Notes under the pieces: generated by a model
Databases searched by the model: none
Seen by the model: the letters and a program-made list of their open reading frames with translations, nothing else
What the model was told of the DNA's origin: nothing
Shown: positions 8,847 to 18,170 of the stretch, one piece after another
Position numbering within the stretch: the stretch's first letter is position 1
How the letters are laid out: the number at the start of each line of letters is the position of its first letter
NCBI GenBank assembly: GCA_965248255.1
Contig: CBDFIW010000001.1
Coordinates: 248,001-312,000, forward strand
Source: JAKZVK01 sp965248255
Lineage (GTDB): Bacteria; Acidobacteriota; Terriglobia; Bryobacterales; UBA6623
DNA length: 64,000 bases
Direction: 5' to 3'
Made by a program: the position numbers and the translations under genes

Positions 8847-9860
8847 CTACGACGCTTTTGAGCAAGTGAGCAGAGAAGTAATGCCTTCGATCAGCGGCCG
8901 AACCTCCGGCGTCTGAAACCCCGCCTGTTTCGCTTGCTCGACGAGGCGAGTCGGCGAGAGATTTGTCGCGCCTGTGTTGCCGATCATCATCGCGAGTCCC
9001 CACAACGCGGCTTCAACCGGGCCCGTGCCTTCATCATTCACCACGAAGTCATGAACCAGCAGCAGCCCCCCGAGATCGAGACAACTCCACGCTTTGCGCC
9101 ATAGGCGTCCATGCTCCCGCTCGTGAACGGCGCTCAGCAAGTAGGACATCAGAACCACGTCCTGTTCCCCGGGCCAGTCGGTGGTCAGCGCATCTCCTTC
9201 CGAGAATTGGATCCGATCGGCGAGGCCCGCATCGGCCACAAAACCCTCAGAAATCGGGCCGACACCGGGGAAGTCTAGGATGGTCGCGGAAAGCTGTGGA
9301 AAGCGCTGACACAACATGATGGAGAAAGCACCACTGCCCCCTCCCACGTCCAGCAACGATCGACGACCCTGCAAATCGACTTCTCTTGCCAGCACGAACG
9401 CCGGCCCTAGCGACCCGGAGTGTTGCCCGCGAAAGAAGTCAGCCGCTCTCTCAGGATTGTCGAACCCGCCCGCGTACAGGCCCCGTACCGCCTTTCCTCG
9501 CAGCGCCCCATCGAGAGTCACAAGGCCCGGATACACTTGGCGGTCGATCTGAAATCGGTAGTAGTCCCCGAAGTAAGAGCTGCTTTCGGGCACCAGGTAG
9601 CGTTGCGCAGCGGGTGAATTACCGTATGCGTCACCGTCTTTGATCAATAAGCCAACGCTGACGCACGCGGTCAGCACTATCCGCAGGAGGTTCGGACTGA
9701 CCTCCGTCTGCTCAGCTAGCTCGTTCAAGCCCTTGGGGGCGTCGGCCACAAGGCCGAAGAGGTTGAGGTTGAGCGCTACGAAGAGACCCTTCGACCCCAT
9801 AAAGCCGTAGGCGATTCTTTGTAGGCCCTGAACGTCCTCGACGGGATCTGAGCTATGCAT
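8847..9860 (-). CDS. SAM-dependent O-methyltransferase with N-terminal dimerisation domain
   Basis: A 337-residue protein of the caffeate/hydroxyneurosporene O-methyltransferase type: an N-terminal winged-helix dimerisation domain (residues 10-95, with L-N-E-L-A-E-Q-T-E-V-S and L-L-R-I-V-L) and a C-terminal Rossmann methyltransferase domain (from about 160, S-L-L-D-V-G-G-G-S-G-A-F-S). The motif V-L-M-S-Y-L-L-S-A-V-H-E replaces the usual 'H-D-W' region that positions the catalytic base. The substrate is unknown; relatives methylate phenolic or polyketide hydroxyls. It lies 60 bases downstream of the hydrolase-kinase gene on the same strand and may be co-transcribed with it. Confidence 0.82.
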   Translation of the reverse strand: MHSSDPVEDVQGLQRIAYGFMGSKGLFVALNLNLFGLVADAPKGLNELAEQTEVSPNLLRIVLTACVSVGLLIKDGDAYGNSPAAQRYLVPESSSYFGDYYRFQIDRQVYPGLVTLDGALRGKAVRGLYAGGFDNPERAADFFRGQHSGSLGPAFVLAREVDLQGRRSLLDVGGGSGAFSIMLCQRFPQLSATILDFPGVGPISEGFVADAGLADRIQFSEGDALTTDWPGEQDVVLMSYLLSAVHEREHGRLWRKAWSCLDLGGLLLVHDFVVNDEGTGPVEAALWGLAMMIGNTGATNLSPTRLVEQAKQAGFQTPEVRPLIEGITSLLTCSKAS

Positions 9861-9920
9861 GACGAGCGGCTGGGTTGTCGAGGCTCCGTCAAGCGAGGGG
9901 GTAACTGTCCAACTCGACGC

Positions 9921-11615
9921 TCACGATCTTAGGGCCGTAAAGACCTCTGCGGCCGTTTGATATCGGTCGGAGGGATCTTTTCGGAGAAGACGCTCCACCA
10001 CCAGCGCCAGTGAATCCGGCACGTCCTCGCGAAGTTCCCGTAATGACGCCGGCTCGTCCTGCGTGATGGCATACAGGATCACCTGCTCATAGTCCGCGTT
10101 GAATGGCGACTCGGCAGTCAACATCTCATGGATGATGGCGCCCAGGGACCATAGATCCGTTCTGGCATCGGTGGGGCGCTTCAGCACTTGCTCCGGACTC
10201 ATATACGCGACTGTACCGAGAATCGTCCCGCTTTTCGTCAGGTCTATGTTGGGGACCTTCGCCAAACCGAAATCCAGCAGCTTGACGTGGCCACGGTCCG
10301 TAACCATGACGTTTGCGGGTTTGATGTCCCGATGCACGATACCGGCTTCGTGTACTCGGGAAAGGCCTTCCGCCGCCTGCGCCGCATAATCGATTACCTC
10401 TTTGATCGGTAGCGGCCCTCGAGCGACTTTCCGCTTGAGCGTCTCACCTTTGTAGTACGGCAACACAAGAAACAGGAGACCGTCGGCGGTCTCACCGATG
10501 TCATAGATGGGACAGATATTGGCGTGATCCAGCGCGGAGGCAGCCTTGGCCTCGACCAGGAATCGCTGCTTGGCGTCCTCATCGGCACTCAGGAAGGCCG
10601 GTAGGAACTTCAATGCAACGAGGCGGTCGAGTCTTGGGTCCCGAGCTTTGTACACCACGCCCATGCCACCGCCACCAAGCTTTTCCAGAAGCTCATAGTT
10701 CGGCACGACTCGGCCGTCGGCCGCGCGTGACGTACGCGGTTGCTGAGAGGTCGTATCGCGGGTAACTGCCACGGATCCCGTGCCGAGAAAACCAAAAACC
10801 TCCTGCACGAAGCGTCCCCAGGCCGGCTCACTCTCCAATAGGATGTGATTCTTGCTTTCGAGTTGAACGAATCGAGCGTCAGGGATCGTCGCCGCCAACT
10901 GGCGCCCGGCATCCAGCGGAACCCGAGCGTCGTCGCGCGCATGCAGAACGAGCGTCGGCACTCGTACTTTGGGCAACAAGTCGAGCACGTCCATATCGCC
11001 GAACACTTCATAAAACTGAACCGCGTTCTCCGCGGAGGTTGACTTGCGTTGAAGCTCATCAAGCCAGCGCATTTGTTCACCCGATGCTTCCGGCATGAAC
11101 AGGTTTGAGAAGACCTGCCGGAAAGCAGGGTTCTCCAGCCCCCATCCAATCTTTGCGAGCGTCTTGAGCGCGTGGTGTTGTTCGGCTTCTTCCGGTGAAA
11201 CCTGTCGCCGTGCCCGGCCCTGGGCATATGCGCCATAGAGAACCAGATGGCTCACCTTCTCGGGATGGCGGACAGCACAGTCAATGGCGACGCCGCCTCC
11301 TTGCGAAATCCCCAGCAGGGCGAAGCGATCCAAGCCCACGGTGTCAACCACGGTTTCAAGATCCTGGACCCAGGCGCAAAACGAAAAATCTTCGACCTCC
11401 CAATCCGAAAGTCCGCAGCCACGTTCGTCGTAGCGAACGAGCCTGTGCCGGCCTGCCATCTCGGCAAGCCAATGTCGCCAGACAGGGCTATCCCAGTCGT
11501 ACTCGAGATGGGTAAGCCAGTTCGCCGCTTTAACTAACGGCGGGCCGCTTCCCGCGGTGGCATAGGCGATACGGACTCCATCACGTGCGGTGCAAAAGCG
11601 AATTTCTTGTTCCAT
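9921..11615 (-). CDS. Alpha/beta hydrolase fused to a C-terminal Ser/Thr protein kinase
   Basis: One 564-residue frame joins two complete domains. Residues 1-275 are an alpha/beta hydrolase with nucleophile elbow G-I-S-Q-G-G-G (Ser near 102), acid in H-A-R-D-D-A-R-V-P and His in K-N-H-I-L-L-E. Residues about 307-562 are a Hanks-type kinase with G-G-G-G-M-G-V-V-Y-K-A, the ATP lysine in V-A-L-K-F-L, the catalytic loop H-R-D-I-K-P-A-N-V-M, D-F-G and the M-S-P-E-Q activation segment. Both active sites look complete. There is no transmembrane segment, so it should be cytosolic. The hydrolase is the type often fused to cyclases or LuxR domains and may act as a small-molecule sensor or signal-degrading module. 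Ligand and targets are unknown. Confidence 0.9.
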   Translation of the reverse strand: MEQEIRFCTARDGVRIAYATAGSGPPLVKAANWLTHLEYDWDSPVWRHWLAEMAGRHRLVRYDERGCGLSDWEVEDFSFCAWVQDLETVVDTVGLDRFALLGISQGGGVAIDCAVRHPEKVSHLVLYGAYAQGRARRQVSPEEAEQHHALKTLAKIGWGLENPAFRQVFSNLFMPEASGEQMRWLDELQRKSTSAENAVQFYEVFGDMDVLDLLPKVRVPTLVLHARDDARVPLDAGRQLAATIPDARFVQLESKNHILLESEPAWGRFVQEVFGFLGTGSVAVTRDTTSQQPRTSRAADGRVVPNYELLEKLGGGGMGVVYKARDPRLDRLVALKFLPAFLSADEDAKQRFLVEAKAASALDHANICPIYDIGETADGLLFLVLPYYKGETLKRKVARGPLPIKEVIDYAAQAAEGLSRVHEAGIVHRDIKPANVMVTDRGHVKLLDFGLAKVPNIDLTKSGTILGTVAYMSPEQVLKRPTDARTDLWSLGAIIHEMLTAESPFNADYEQVILYAITQDEPASLRELREDVPDSLALVVERLLRKDPSDRYQTAAEVFTALRS

Positions 11616-11666
11616 CTGCTCGAGTCGAATAGCCGCTCGGTCGTGAAACCTATCTCAGAAGCCCGT

Positions 11667-11867
11667 CTATGGTTTCCTCTCCTCGTCGTCTTCCTTTTGG
11701 GGTACTGTTTCGAGCAACGTTTCCCAATCGAGAAGGCCCTTCTTGCAGTGAATCAACTTCTTCCCAATGCCCGCCACGGCCAGTGTAGCCGGTGGGATCG
11801 GCACAGAGCTATAGCTCAAACCAGCGTTGCGCCAAAAGGCTCTCGCCAAAGGGTATTCATGGGTCAA
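11667..11867 (-). CDS. Possible small protein overlapping the end of the enolase-superfamily gene
   Basis: A 66-codon frame starting at a TTG that overlaps the TGA stop of the upstream racemase-like gene (TTGA), an arrangement typical of translational coupling. The predicted protein (R-A-F-W-R-N-A-G-L-S-Y ... W-E-T-L-L-E-T-V-P-Q) has a protein-like composition and a charged C-terminal tail. I recognise no family. It may be chance; only conservation in relatives would confirm it. Confidence 0.3.
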   Translation of the reverse strand: MTHEYPLARAFWRNAGLSYSSVPIPPATLAVAGIGKKLIHCKKGLLDWETLLETVPQKEDDEERKP

Positions 11868-13043
11868 GCCATCCGGTACTTGTCGACCGCCGCCTCGTCA
11901 AGACTCACCCCGAGGCCTGGCTTGGTGGGCACTTCGTAGAAGCCGTCCTTCATCGCGAACGGCTCGGCCATCAGGTCGTCTTCGAGCACGTGAGTGATGC
12001 TGATGCAGTATTCAATGCCAGGCAACGCGGCGGCTTGATGCGCTTGAAAGACCTGGTTGATACCGTCTTCGATGCTGTGCTCGACCCACAGGGGGATCTT
12101 GGTGACCTCGGCCATCAGCGCGCGCTGCACCAGCGTCTTGCCGAGCGGCCCGCCGATCACGAACGAGTCAAGCAGACCCTCGCGGACGTAGGGCATGGGG
12201 TCGCGGGTCATGTGCTCGGAGAGTTGCAGCGGCAGCTTGCCCTTTAACTGCCGGTAGCCTGCGATGCCCGGCCGGCTGATGGGTGACTCGATGGCGAAGT
12301 AGTTGTTCAGCTTGGCCAGGCCCTCGCAGAAGTGGATCGTGCGGCCGACCGAGCCCCACCACGCGTTGGCGTCCGCCCAGATACGGAAATCGCGGCCGAC
12401 CACGGCGCAGATCGCCTCGGCCTGCGCAATGGGGTCCTCCCACGGTCGAGCCTTCACCTTGTGGACTTTGTAGCCCAGCTTTTCGCCCCGTTGGGCTTTC
12501 GGCGGCCATCAGATCAGGCGGGTAGCACTGGCTCCACCACGTCTGCACGATACGCTTCTTCGGGCTAGCGCCGAACAGCCGAGACACCGGACGGCTCGCT
12601 GACTGCCCCACCAGATCATAGACGGCGACCAGGATCCCCCGAAGGCTGTCGTCGAGCAGAAACTCCCAGGGCGAGCGTCCGACCATGCCCTTAAGCGTCG
12701 CCTGGATTTGCTCCTGGTTGGGCATCATTGCGTTGCAGATGCCGACCTGCCCTTCATCGGTGTGAAGCTTGACGATCGTCGGCCGGAAGTCCGTCTGGAA
12801 GCGGTTTTGCCGGAAGAAGCTCGCCGTCCACGCTTCGCGGACGGGCTCGTAAAACGGGATCTTGGTCGGGATCACTTCGAACCTGCTGATCCGTGCGGTG
12901 AGCGCGGACCCCGGTGTCGCCGAGGCAGCTGCGTGCACCGGAGCCGCCGCCCCCACCCCCAAGGCTCCAATGGACTGCAAGATGCGACGGCGGCTCGGTT
13001 TTACCATCGTAGGGAGCCTGGTTCCTCGTTTAGAGAGTTTCAA
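11864..13043 (-). pseudogene. Mandelate racemase/muconate-lactonising enzyme (enolase superfamily), frameshifted, Tat signal
   Basis: Two frames together make one enolase-superfamily protein. The 5' frame has a Tat-type signal (S-R-R-R-I-L-Q-S-I-G-A-L-G) and the N-terminal capping domain (R-I-S-R-F-E-V-I-P-T-K-I-P-F). The 3' frame has the barrel domain with K-V-K-A-R-P-W, the metal ligand region W-A-D-A-N-A-W-W, F-A-I-E-S-P-I, L-S-E-H-M and W-V-E-H-S-I-E-D-G. The join needs a one-base shift near 12500-12507, where the 5' frame reads A-A-E-S-P-T-G and the 3' frame A-K-A-Q-R-G-E-K-L-G-Y. The family dehydrates or epimerises sugar acids and related carboxylates. A single extra base explains the break, so recent inactivation or a sequencing error are both possible. 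Confidence 0.8.
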
Positions 13044-13301
13044 CTGCCTGTAGCGTCCTATATGGCGTAGCGCTGTACGACCGATGGCGCCTGTGTGGTC
13101 TCGCCCAAAAGACTATACCATCCCGCGGTCGTACCGAGTCTGAGGCACCCAGCGCGGTCACGAAAGGCTCTTGGTCTCTCTGGTCTCTACCTGGAGCGCA
13201 GGATACACCGCGGTGGATCCCACAGGAGATTCCCCCGGGGTATGTGAGAAGTTCTAGTACTTTATCTTGGAAGATGGTGGAATGTGCCTGGCCAAAGAGG
13301 A

Positions 13302-14135
13302 CTATAATCGGGCGATTTCCAGAGCCTCGGCAGGTGTTGCATCCTCGTGGACGATCGCGCAGATGGCTCGGAGCGCTTCAGCCGGGTTCGGCTGTTGCCA
13401 GATAGAGCGGCCGAAAATCACACCGGACGCGCCGGCTTCTAGCACTTCGTCCACCAAATCAAGCGTGCCCTTGAGTTTGGTTTCGCGGAATGGTCCTCCG
13501 GCGACCAGCACCGGGCGGCCAGTGGCATGGACAATCCTGCGGAAGTGATCGACATCGCCCGGATAGCGCGTCTTGATCGCGTCGGCTCCCAGCTCGACAC
13601 CGATGCGGCACGCCAGCGCCACATCGTCATGGAGGTCGGGCGGTAGCAGCGTTTCCCCGTTGCCGCTGAAATCGAGATGGTTCGCCATCATTCGCTGCGT
13701 TAGCATTTCCGCCACCACAGGCACACCGCAACGTCGGCCTTCGCTGCTTACGCGGCCCACCTTCTCCAACTCGTCGCTTTCATAGAGCGCCCCGATGGTG
13801 GCGTTGACCACCACACCGTCGGCACCCAAGGTAGCCGCGTGCTCGACGCTGCTGAACAGCCGCATGGCGCCTGAACCCGAGGTACTCACGCAGCCGTCGA
13901 TCCGCAGGATGATCGCCAGCCGGTCCACCACCTCGATTACCTGTTCCAAGATCCCCGGGGTGACGAGGATACCGTCCGCTCCGGCCTGCGCCGTCATCTT
14001 CACGACCTCCGCCGGGTTCTCGAGGCCAGGGACAACGCCCGCCGCATTGCCGTGATCCAGCGCGACGATCACCGCCCGGCCGCGGCCCATAAAGCGTCGT
14101 TCGCGCAGTTTCTTGCCGATCGACATTGAATGCAT
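13302..14135 (-). CDS. DhnA/DeoC-type class I aldolase (fructose-bisphosphate aldolase class IB/LsrF-like)
   Basis: A 277-residue TIM-barrel aldolase: V-I-V-A-L-D-H-G-N near residue 22, G-A-D-G-I-L-V-T-P-G, A-D-A-I-K-T-R-Y-P-G-D (the Lys of A-I-K-T is the expected Schiff-base residue), V-A-G-G-P and A-S-G-V-I-F-G-R-S-I-W-Q. These match the archaeal-type FBA/DhnA/LsrF family. The ATG at 14135 has GGAG seven bases upstream. The substrate is uncertain: fructose bisphosphate, phospho-AI-2-like or aminodeoxy-heptulosonate reactions all occur in the family. The next gene downstream on this strand is an enolase-superfamily gene, which suggests sugar or sugar-acid breakdown. Confidence 0.8.
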   Translation of the reverse strand: MHSMSIGKKLRERRFMGRGRAVIVALDHGNAAGVVPGLENPAEVVKMTAQAGADGILVTPGILEQVIEVVDRLAIILRIDGCVSTSGSGAMRLFSSVEHAATLGADGVVVNATIGALYESDELEKVGRVSSEGRRCGVPVVAEMLTQRMMANHLDFSGNGETLLPPDLHDDVALACRIGVELGADAIKTRYPGDVDHFRRIVHATGRPVLVAGGPFRETKLKGTLDLVDEVLEAGASGVIFGRSIWQQPNPAEALRAICAIVHEDATPAEALEIARL

Positions 14136-14256
14136 ATTATAACTCCGGATGCCTGGTTGGGGTAATAAGTCGTCCTTTTTTTCTCAATCGGCGAGAACCA
14201 ATTCAGCTCTTGTCATCGGTGAGAGCGAAAAACGTTCACCGCTGTGCTCGCTGGAG

Positions 14257-14273
14257 CCCCCCCCCGGGGGGGG
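14257..14273. repeat. C9G8 homopolymer palindrome
   Basis: Nine C residues are followed directly by eight G residues in the gap between the aldolase start and the hom 3' end. The run is self-complementary and could form a hairpin, or G-quadruplex/i-motif structures. It is not followed by a clear T-run on either strand, so a standard intrinsic terminator is not supported. Confidence 0.7.
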
Positions 14274-14326
14274 CACACTGCACTGGCTGCCAATCGTGAA
14301 CGGTCTCGCGCTGGATCGGGGCAGCC

Positions 14327-15643
14327 TCATCCGGCCAAGCCGCTTTCGAGCGGCAATGCCAGCGGGTCATCGACCAGAAATGCCAAGCCCTTCATCTTCG
14401 CAACCGCCTCCCGCACCGCCTTTTCGGGCGTCGGCTCAACGGTGATCACGAAGGGCAGGTCATCCCTGTCAAACCGTGGCTCCTGCAGCACCGCGTCCAG
14501 GCTGATCCCCGCCTCCGCCAGAATCGAGGCGAGCTTGGCGATGATGCCCGGCCGGTCTTTCACGCGGAAGCGCAGGTAGTGTGGCCGCACCTGCCTCTCG
14601 ATCGACACTGGCGCGTGCTGTTCAAGCGCCGAATGCGCGAAGGGCGACACGCGCTCCGGGCTTCCGCTCACGATCTCTCGCGCCACGCGCATCAAGTCGC
14701 TCACCACCGCGACGCCGGTGGGAGTGGCTCCGGCTCCCCGGCCGTAGTAAAACGTGTCCTCCCCGTGGACGCCTCGCACCCAAATGGCATTGTAGGAGCC
14801 CTGGACGTGGGCGAGGATCGTGTCTTTCGGCACCAGCACCGGCCTCACCGACAACAGCAACCCCGCGGGGTCATCTTCCGCGGAGGCGACCAGCCGCACC
14901 GTCTGCCCCAAGCGCGAGGCATACGCAAAGTCAATATCTCGGATCCGCCGGATGCCTTCCACGTAGATGTCCCGCGGCGTGACCCGCACGCCAAACGCCA
15001 GCGCCGCGAGAAGCGCGAGCTTCGAGCGGGCGTCGTAGCCGTCGATATCCGCGCTCGGGTCGGCTTCGGCATATCCCAGCTTCTGTGCTTCCGCCAACAC
15101 CGTCTCGAGCGAGTCGCCCCGGCTCTCCATTTCCGTCAGGATGTAATTGCACGTGCCGTTAAGAATGCCCATCAACGAGCCCACGCGGTCGCCCGAGATA
15201 CCCTCCCGCAAGACCGAGTGGATCGGAATGCCGCCCGCGACGCTGGCTTCCATCGCCAGGCAGATGCCCTTCTGTATAGCCTGGTCCCAGATCTCTGCGC
15301 CGCGCTCGGCCATGAGCTCCTTGTTGGCGGTGACGATCGACTTCCCTCTGCCGATCGCGGTTTCGACAATCTCCGCCGCGACGCTCGTGCCTCCGACGAG
15401 TTCGGCGACAACTCGGATCTCCGGGTTTTCCACGACCTCCCGCCAGTTCGGCGTCCGAACCGCCTCGGGAAACAAACTGGCTTCCTGCGGGGGGTTTTCC
15501 TGCACGGACCGCGAGCAGATCGCCTGAACCTGGAGAGGAAAACCGAGCTTACGCTCGATCTGCGCGGCGTTGTCGGCGAGGATGCGTAGCGTCCCACTGC
15601 CGACGTTCCCCAAGCCGATGATGCCGATCGGGAGGGGTGCCAC
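14327..15643 (-). CDS. hom: Homoserine dehydrogenase
   Basis: A full-length 438-residue monofunctional enzyme reducing aspartate semialdehyde to homoserine for Met, Thr and Ile synthesis. It has the N-terminal NAD(P) motif I-I-G-L-G-N-V-G-S-G-T, the V-T-A-N-K-E-L region, catalytic-domain motifs G-I-L-N-G-T-C-N-Y-I-L and A-D-P-S-A-D-I-D-G-Y-D-A, and a C-terminal ACT domain (about residues 350-425, R-F-R-V-K-D-R-P-G-I-I-A-K-L) that normally mediates threonine feedback. It lies 7 bases downstream of the beta-propeller/phosphoesterase gene on the same strand. It supplies the substrate of MetX, encoded about 7 kb away. Confidence 0.95.
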   Translation of the reverse strand: MAPLPIGIIGLGNVGSGTLRILADNAAQIERKLGFPLQVQAICSRSVQENPPQEASLFPEAVRTPNWREVVENPEIRVVAELVGGTSVAAEIVETAIGRGKSIVTANKELMAERGAEIWDQAIQKGICLAMEASVAGGIPIHSVLREGISGDRVGSLMGILNGTCNYILTEMESRGDSLETVLAEAQKLGYAEADPSADIDGYDARSKLALLAALAFGVRVTPRDIYVEGIRRIRDIDFAYASRLGQTVRLVASAEDDPAGLLLSVRPVLVPKDTILAHVQGSYNAIWVRGVHGEDTFYYGRGAGATPTGVAVVSDLMRVAREIVSGSPERVSPFAHSALEQHAPVSIERQVRPHYLRFRVKDRPGIIAKLASILAEAGISLDAVLQEPRFDRDDLPFVITVEPTPEKAVREAVAKMKGLAFLVDDPLALPLESGLAG

Positions 15644-15650
15644 GAACCCA

Positions 15651-18077
15651 TTATAGGGGATCGCCGGCGGAGTCTTTCACAACCCAAGGCCTTGAAAAGA
15701 AAAGAGGAAAGCCGCTCTCTACCCGGCGAGAACGGCCTCCCGGCCCGGGTGGGTTCATCTCGTCAAGATCAACCCGCGGCTCAACGGCTTCGTACGGCTT
15801 GGGGTCGGGTTCCGGCGTAAACGCGTCGGCCATCGGTGTGGCAGCGGCGTCGAACTGGGTCATTGGCCGCAGTCCGAGAATCAATTCGATCGTCCGCAGC
15901 ACGGAGGCGGTCGTGTAGAGCGTGCTGTCGACAACGCCGCGCTTGGCATAGGGGCTGACGACGAACGCAGGGGAGCGGTGCGAGTCCACATGGTCGGCGC
16001 CGTCCTGAGCATCGTCCTCCACGATGAACAACGCCATCTTGCCCCAAGACTTGCTCCGGCTGACCGCCTCCACCAGCCTGCCCAGCGCCCGATCGTGCTC
16101 GGCCATCATGGCCCGGGGCGTCTTCTTGCCAGGCTCGCGGCCGGCCGTATGATCGCCGGGCAGGTGAACCATCATCAGCCGTGGCAGCTCGCCCGCCGCT
16201 TCAAGCCTCTCGAAATCCCGCAGGAAGGCGTCGACGCGCGCCTGTTCAGGGACATCGAGATCAAACGGCGGGAACTCTCGATCGGTATGGGGAGCAAGCG
16301 CCGGGTCCAGTACCCGTACCGCGCCGGCTGCACCTGATACAGGAGCAGTCCACATGCCGTAATTCCGAACCGAGAGCCCGAAGCCGAGCGCGCTGGTCCA
16401 CAGATACCCCGCCGGAGGAGTGGCAGTGGGCTCGCCTCCCTCGAAATCGTAGACCTGCCGCCGCCGCCCGTAGTAGCTGGACCACAGCTTCTCGACGTAA
16501 TCGTTGGCCATAGCACCGGCGGTCCAACTCTGGCCGTCGGCGCTCACCGACCCCGTCGCGTAAAAGTTGTCGAACAGCACGAACTCGCGGGCGATCTTAT
16601 GGTGGTTCGGAGTGACCGCGTCGCCGAAGACAACGAGGCTAGGGTCTCCGTTCGCCCCTTGCAGTGCTCCCAGCACCTGGTCGAAGGTGCGGTTCTCCTT
16701 CACCACGTAAATCACGTGTCGAATCGGTGATTCCTCCCCAGGGCGAGTGGGAACGGGATTCGCAGCCGCGATGCCCGCATCGTCGAGCAACTCGTCGATG
16801 TACGGTGTATTGGCGATCACTCGTTGCGTGAGCTGTTGAAACAACCGCTCGGTCAACGGCGGCAGAATGCCGAGGGACCCCGTCTCAAGGGACGTCACGT
16901 ACTGCTTCTCTTCACCGCGGCGGTTTGGGTCAGGGCCAAGCGGGGCCGGATGCGATCCGCCGCCTTTCCCGTTCAGGTAGAGCAATCGTCCGTCGCCGAG
17001 AGCGCGAATCGCGGTCGGATACCAACCGGTGGGAATCACCCCCACCAACTCCGCCCTCTCGCTCGACACATCGGACACCACGATCGTGTTGTTCCCGGAG
17101 GCGGCCGCGTAAAGCAGCTTTGCGTCGGCACTCAGCGCAAGAGCCGTCGGCGTCGAGCCGAGCGGCGCCCTACGTGTCGGGGCAACGGGAATGTGTTCAA
17201 GGAGCCGAAAACGGTTGCCCCTACTCACGCCCAGTACGGTGACGCTATTCGTGTTGGCGCACGCGACAAACAAGCGGGCGACAACGGGAAGCTGCCCTTC
17301 CGGCGTTTCGATCTCGCCGGCCCGCAGCAGCATGTCCGTCGGATGGGGCCCCACCGAAATCCTCTCGATCAACCGCCCGTCCGAGATCCGGTAGAGCCCG
17401 ACCGCCGATTCGGCCCAGTGACTCACCAGCAGCGTCTCGCCGTCCGGGTTGGGAAGCAGACGATAGGGCCGGCGGCCGGTCTTGAACTCGCCCGTGATGA
17501 AGCCGGTCTGCGCGTTCATCACCGTGACCGAGTTCCGGAACAGGTTGGCGGCGTAGAGGAACCTCCCATCGGAAGAGAGCGCGACGTCTCCGACGTGATC
17601 CGACGGCCGTCTCTTCTCCGCGGGCACGACCGGAAACGTGCGTCCGGGCTTCAGCGCGCCGTCGCGGAACTCGAACTCAAACACGCTTGCGGCCGAACCG
17701 CCCCCTACGTAGACTTTCTCGCCACTGCGGCTGAAAACCAGCCCCAGCCAGCCGTCTTTCACAGGCACGCGTGCCGTTTCGCGCTCGCTATCGAGGTCGA
17801 TCACGCTGACCGACGGCGGCAGAAAACCGGCGTTGAGCACCAGCAGATACCTCTCATCGGGGGAGACAGCCATCGACATCGGCAACGTGCTCAGCGGGAC
17901 CTGCTTGCCGGCCGGCGTGATCGTCCAGCCGTTGGGCAGCACTACGCTGCCGTCCGCCTGCCTGCCCACGGTGCGGCGGGGAACGTCTTTGCTCGAAGTA
18001 CCCTCGTGTGAAGTCGCAACGTGGACTCCCAAGACGCACAGAGCCCCTATGCCGAGCCGGTAAAGCAATCGTTTCAT
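15651..18077 (-). CDS. Secreted YncE-like beta-propeller fused to a phosphoesterase domain
   Basis: An 808-residue exported protein with an N-terminal signal (Y-R-L-G-I-G-A-L-C-V-L-G-V-H-V-A). Residues about 60-400 are seven-bladed YncE/cytochrome-d1-like propeller repeats (L-S-S-D-G-R-F-L-Y-A-A-N; L-S-A-D-A-K-L-L-Y-A-A). Residues about 430-760 are a phospholipase-C/acid-phosphatase-type phosphoesterase with H-V-I-Y-V-V-K-E-N-R-T-F-D, M-V-H-L-P-G-D-H-T and F-I-V-E-D-D-A-Q-D-G-A-D-H-V-D-S-H-R, which are likely metal ligands. The combination is common in soil bacteria under the name 'bifunctional YncE/alkaline phosphatase'; the substrate is unproven. hom follows after 7 bases. Confidence 0.88.
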   Translation of the reverse strand: MKRLLYRLGIGALCVLGVHVATSHEGTSSKDVPRRTVGRQADGSVVLPNGWTITPAGKQVPLSTLPMSMAVSPDERYLLVLNAGFLPPSVSVIDLDSERETARVPVKDGWLGLVFSRSGEKVYVGGGSAASVFEFEFRDGALKPGRTFPVVPAEKRRPSDHVGDVALSSDGRFLYAANLFRNSVTVMNAQTGFITGEFKTGRRPYRLLPNPDGETLLVSHWAESAVGLYRISDGRLIERISVGPHPTDMLLRAGEIETPEGQLPVVARLFVACANTNSVTVLGVSRGNRFRLLEHIPVAPTRRAPLGSTPTALALSADAKLLYAAASGNNTIVVSDVSSERAELVGVIPTGWYPTAIRALGDGRLLYLNGKGGGSHPAPLGPDPNRRGEEKQYVTSLETGSLGILPPLTERLFQQLTQRVIANTPYIDELLDDAGIAAANPVPTRPGEESPIRHVIYVVKENRTFDQVLGALQGANGDPSLVVFGDAVTPNHHKIAREFVLFDNFYATGSVSADGQSWTAGAMANDYVEKLWSSYYGRRRQVYDFEGGEPTATPPAGYLWTSALGFGLSVRNYGMWTAPVSGAAGAVRVLDPALAPHTDREFPPFDLDVPEQARVDAFLRDFERLEAAGELPRLMMVHLPGDHTAGREPGKKTPRAMMAEHDRALGRLVEAVSRSKSWGKMALFIVEDDAQDGADHVDSHRSPAFVVSPYAKRGVVDSTLYTTASVLRTIELILGLRPMTQFDAAATPMADAFTPEPDPKPYEAVEPRVDLDEMNPPGPGGRSRRVESGFPLFFSRPWVVKDSAGDPL

Positions 18078-18170
18078 CTTGCAGCTTTCGTTCCGGAGGG
18101 ACGTAGCGTGCTGCGCGCGGAGCTTCTCCCGCCTCTCTCCGCAATCAACGGCGAACTGTCAACGGAAGCG

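Noticed and set aside
8847..13043. Biosynthetic gene cluster around the O-methyltransferase
   Set aside because: No synthase, synthetase or precursor gene lies nearby; neighbours are a kinase fusion and a sugar-acid enzyme.
14579..15589. 336-codon plus-strand open frame
   Set aside because: It is fully antisense to hom, whose protein is complete; the Arg/His-rich product is a GC-driven shadow.
16824..18011. 395-codon plus-strand open frame
   Set aside because: It is antisense to the propeller/phosphoesterase gene and has no family motif.
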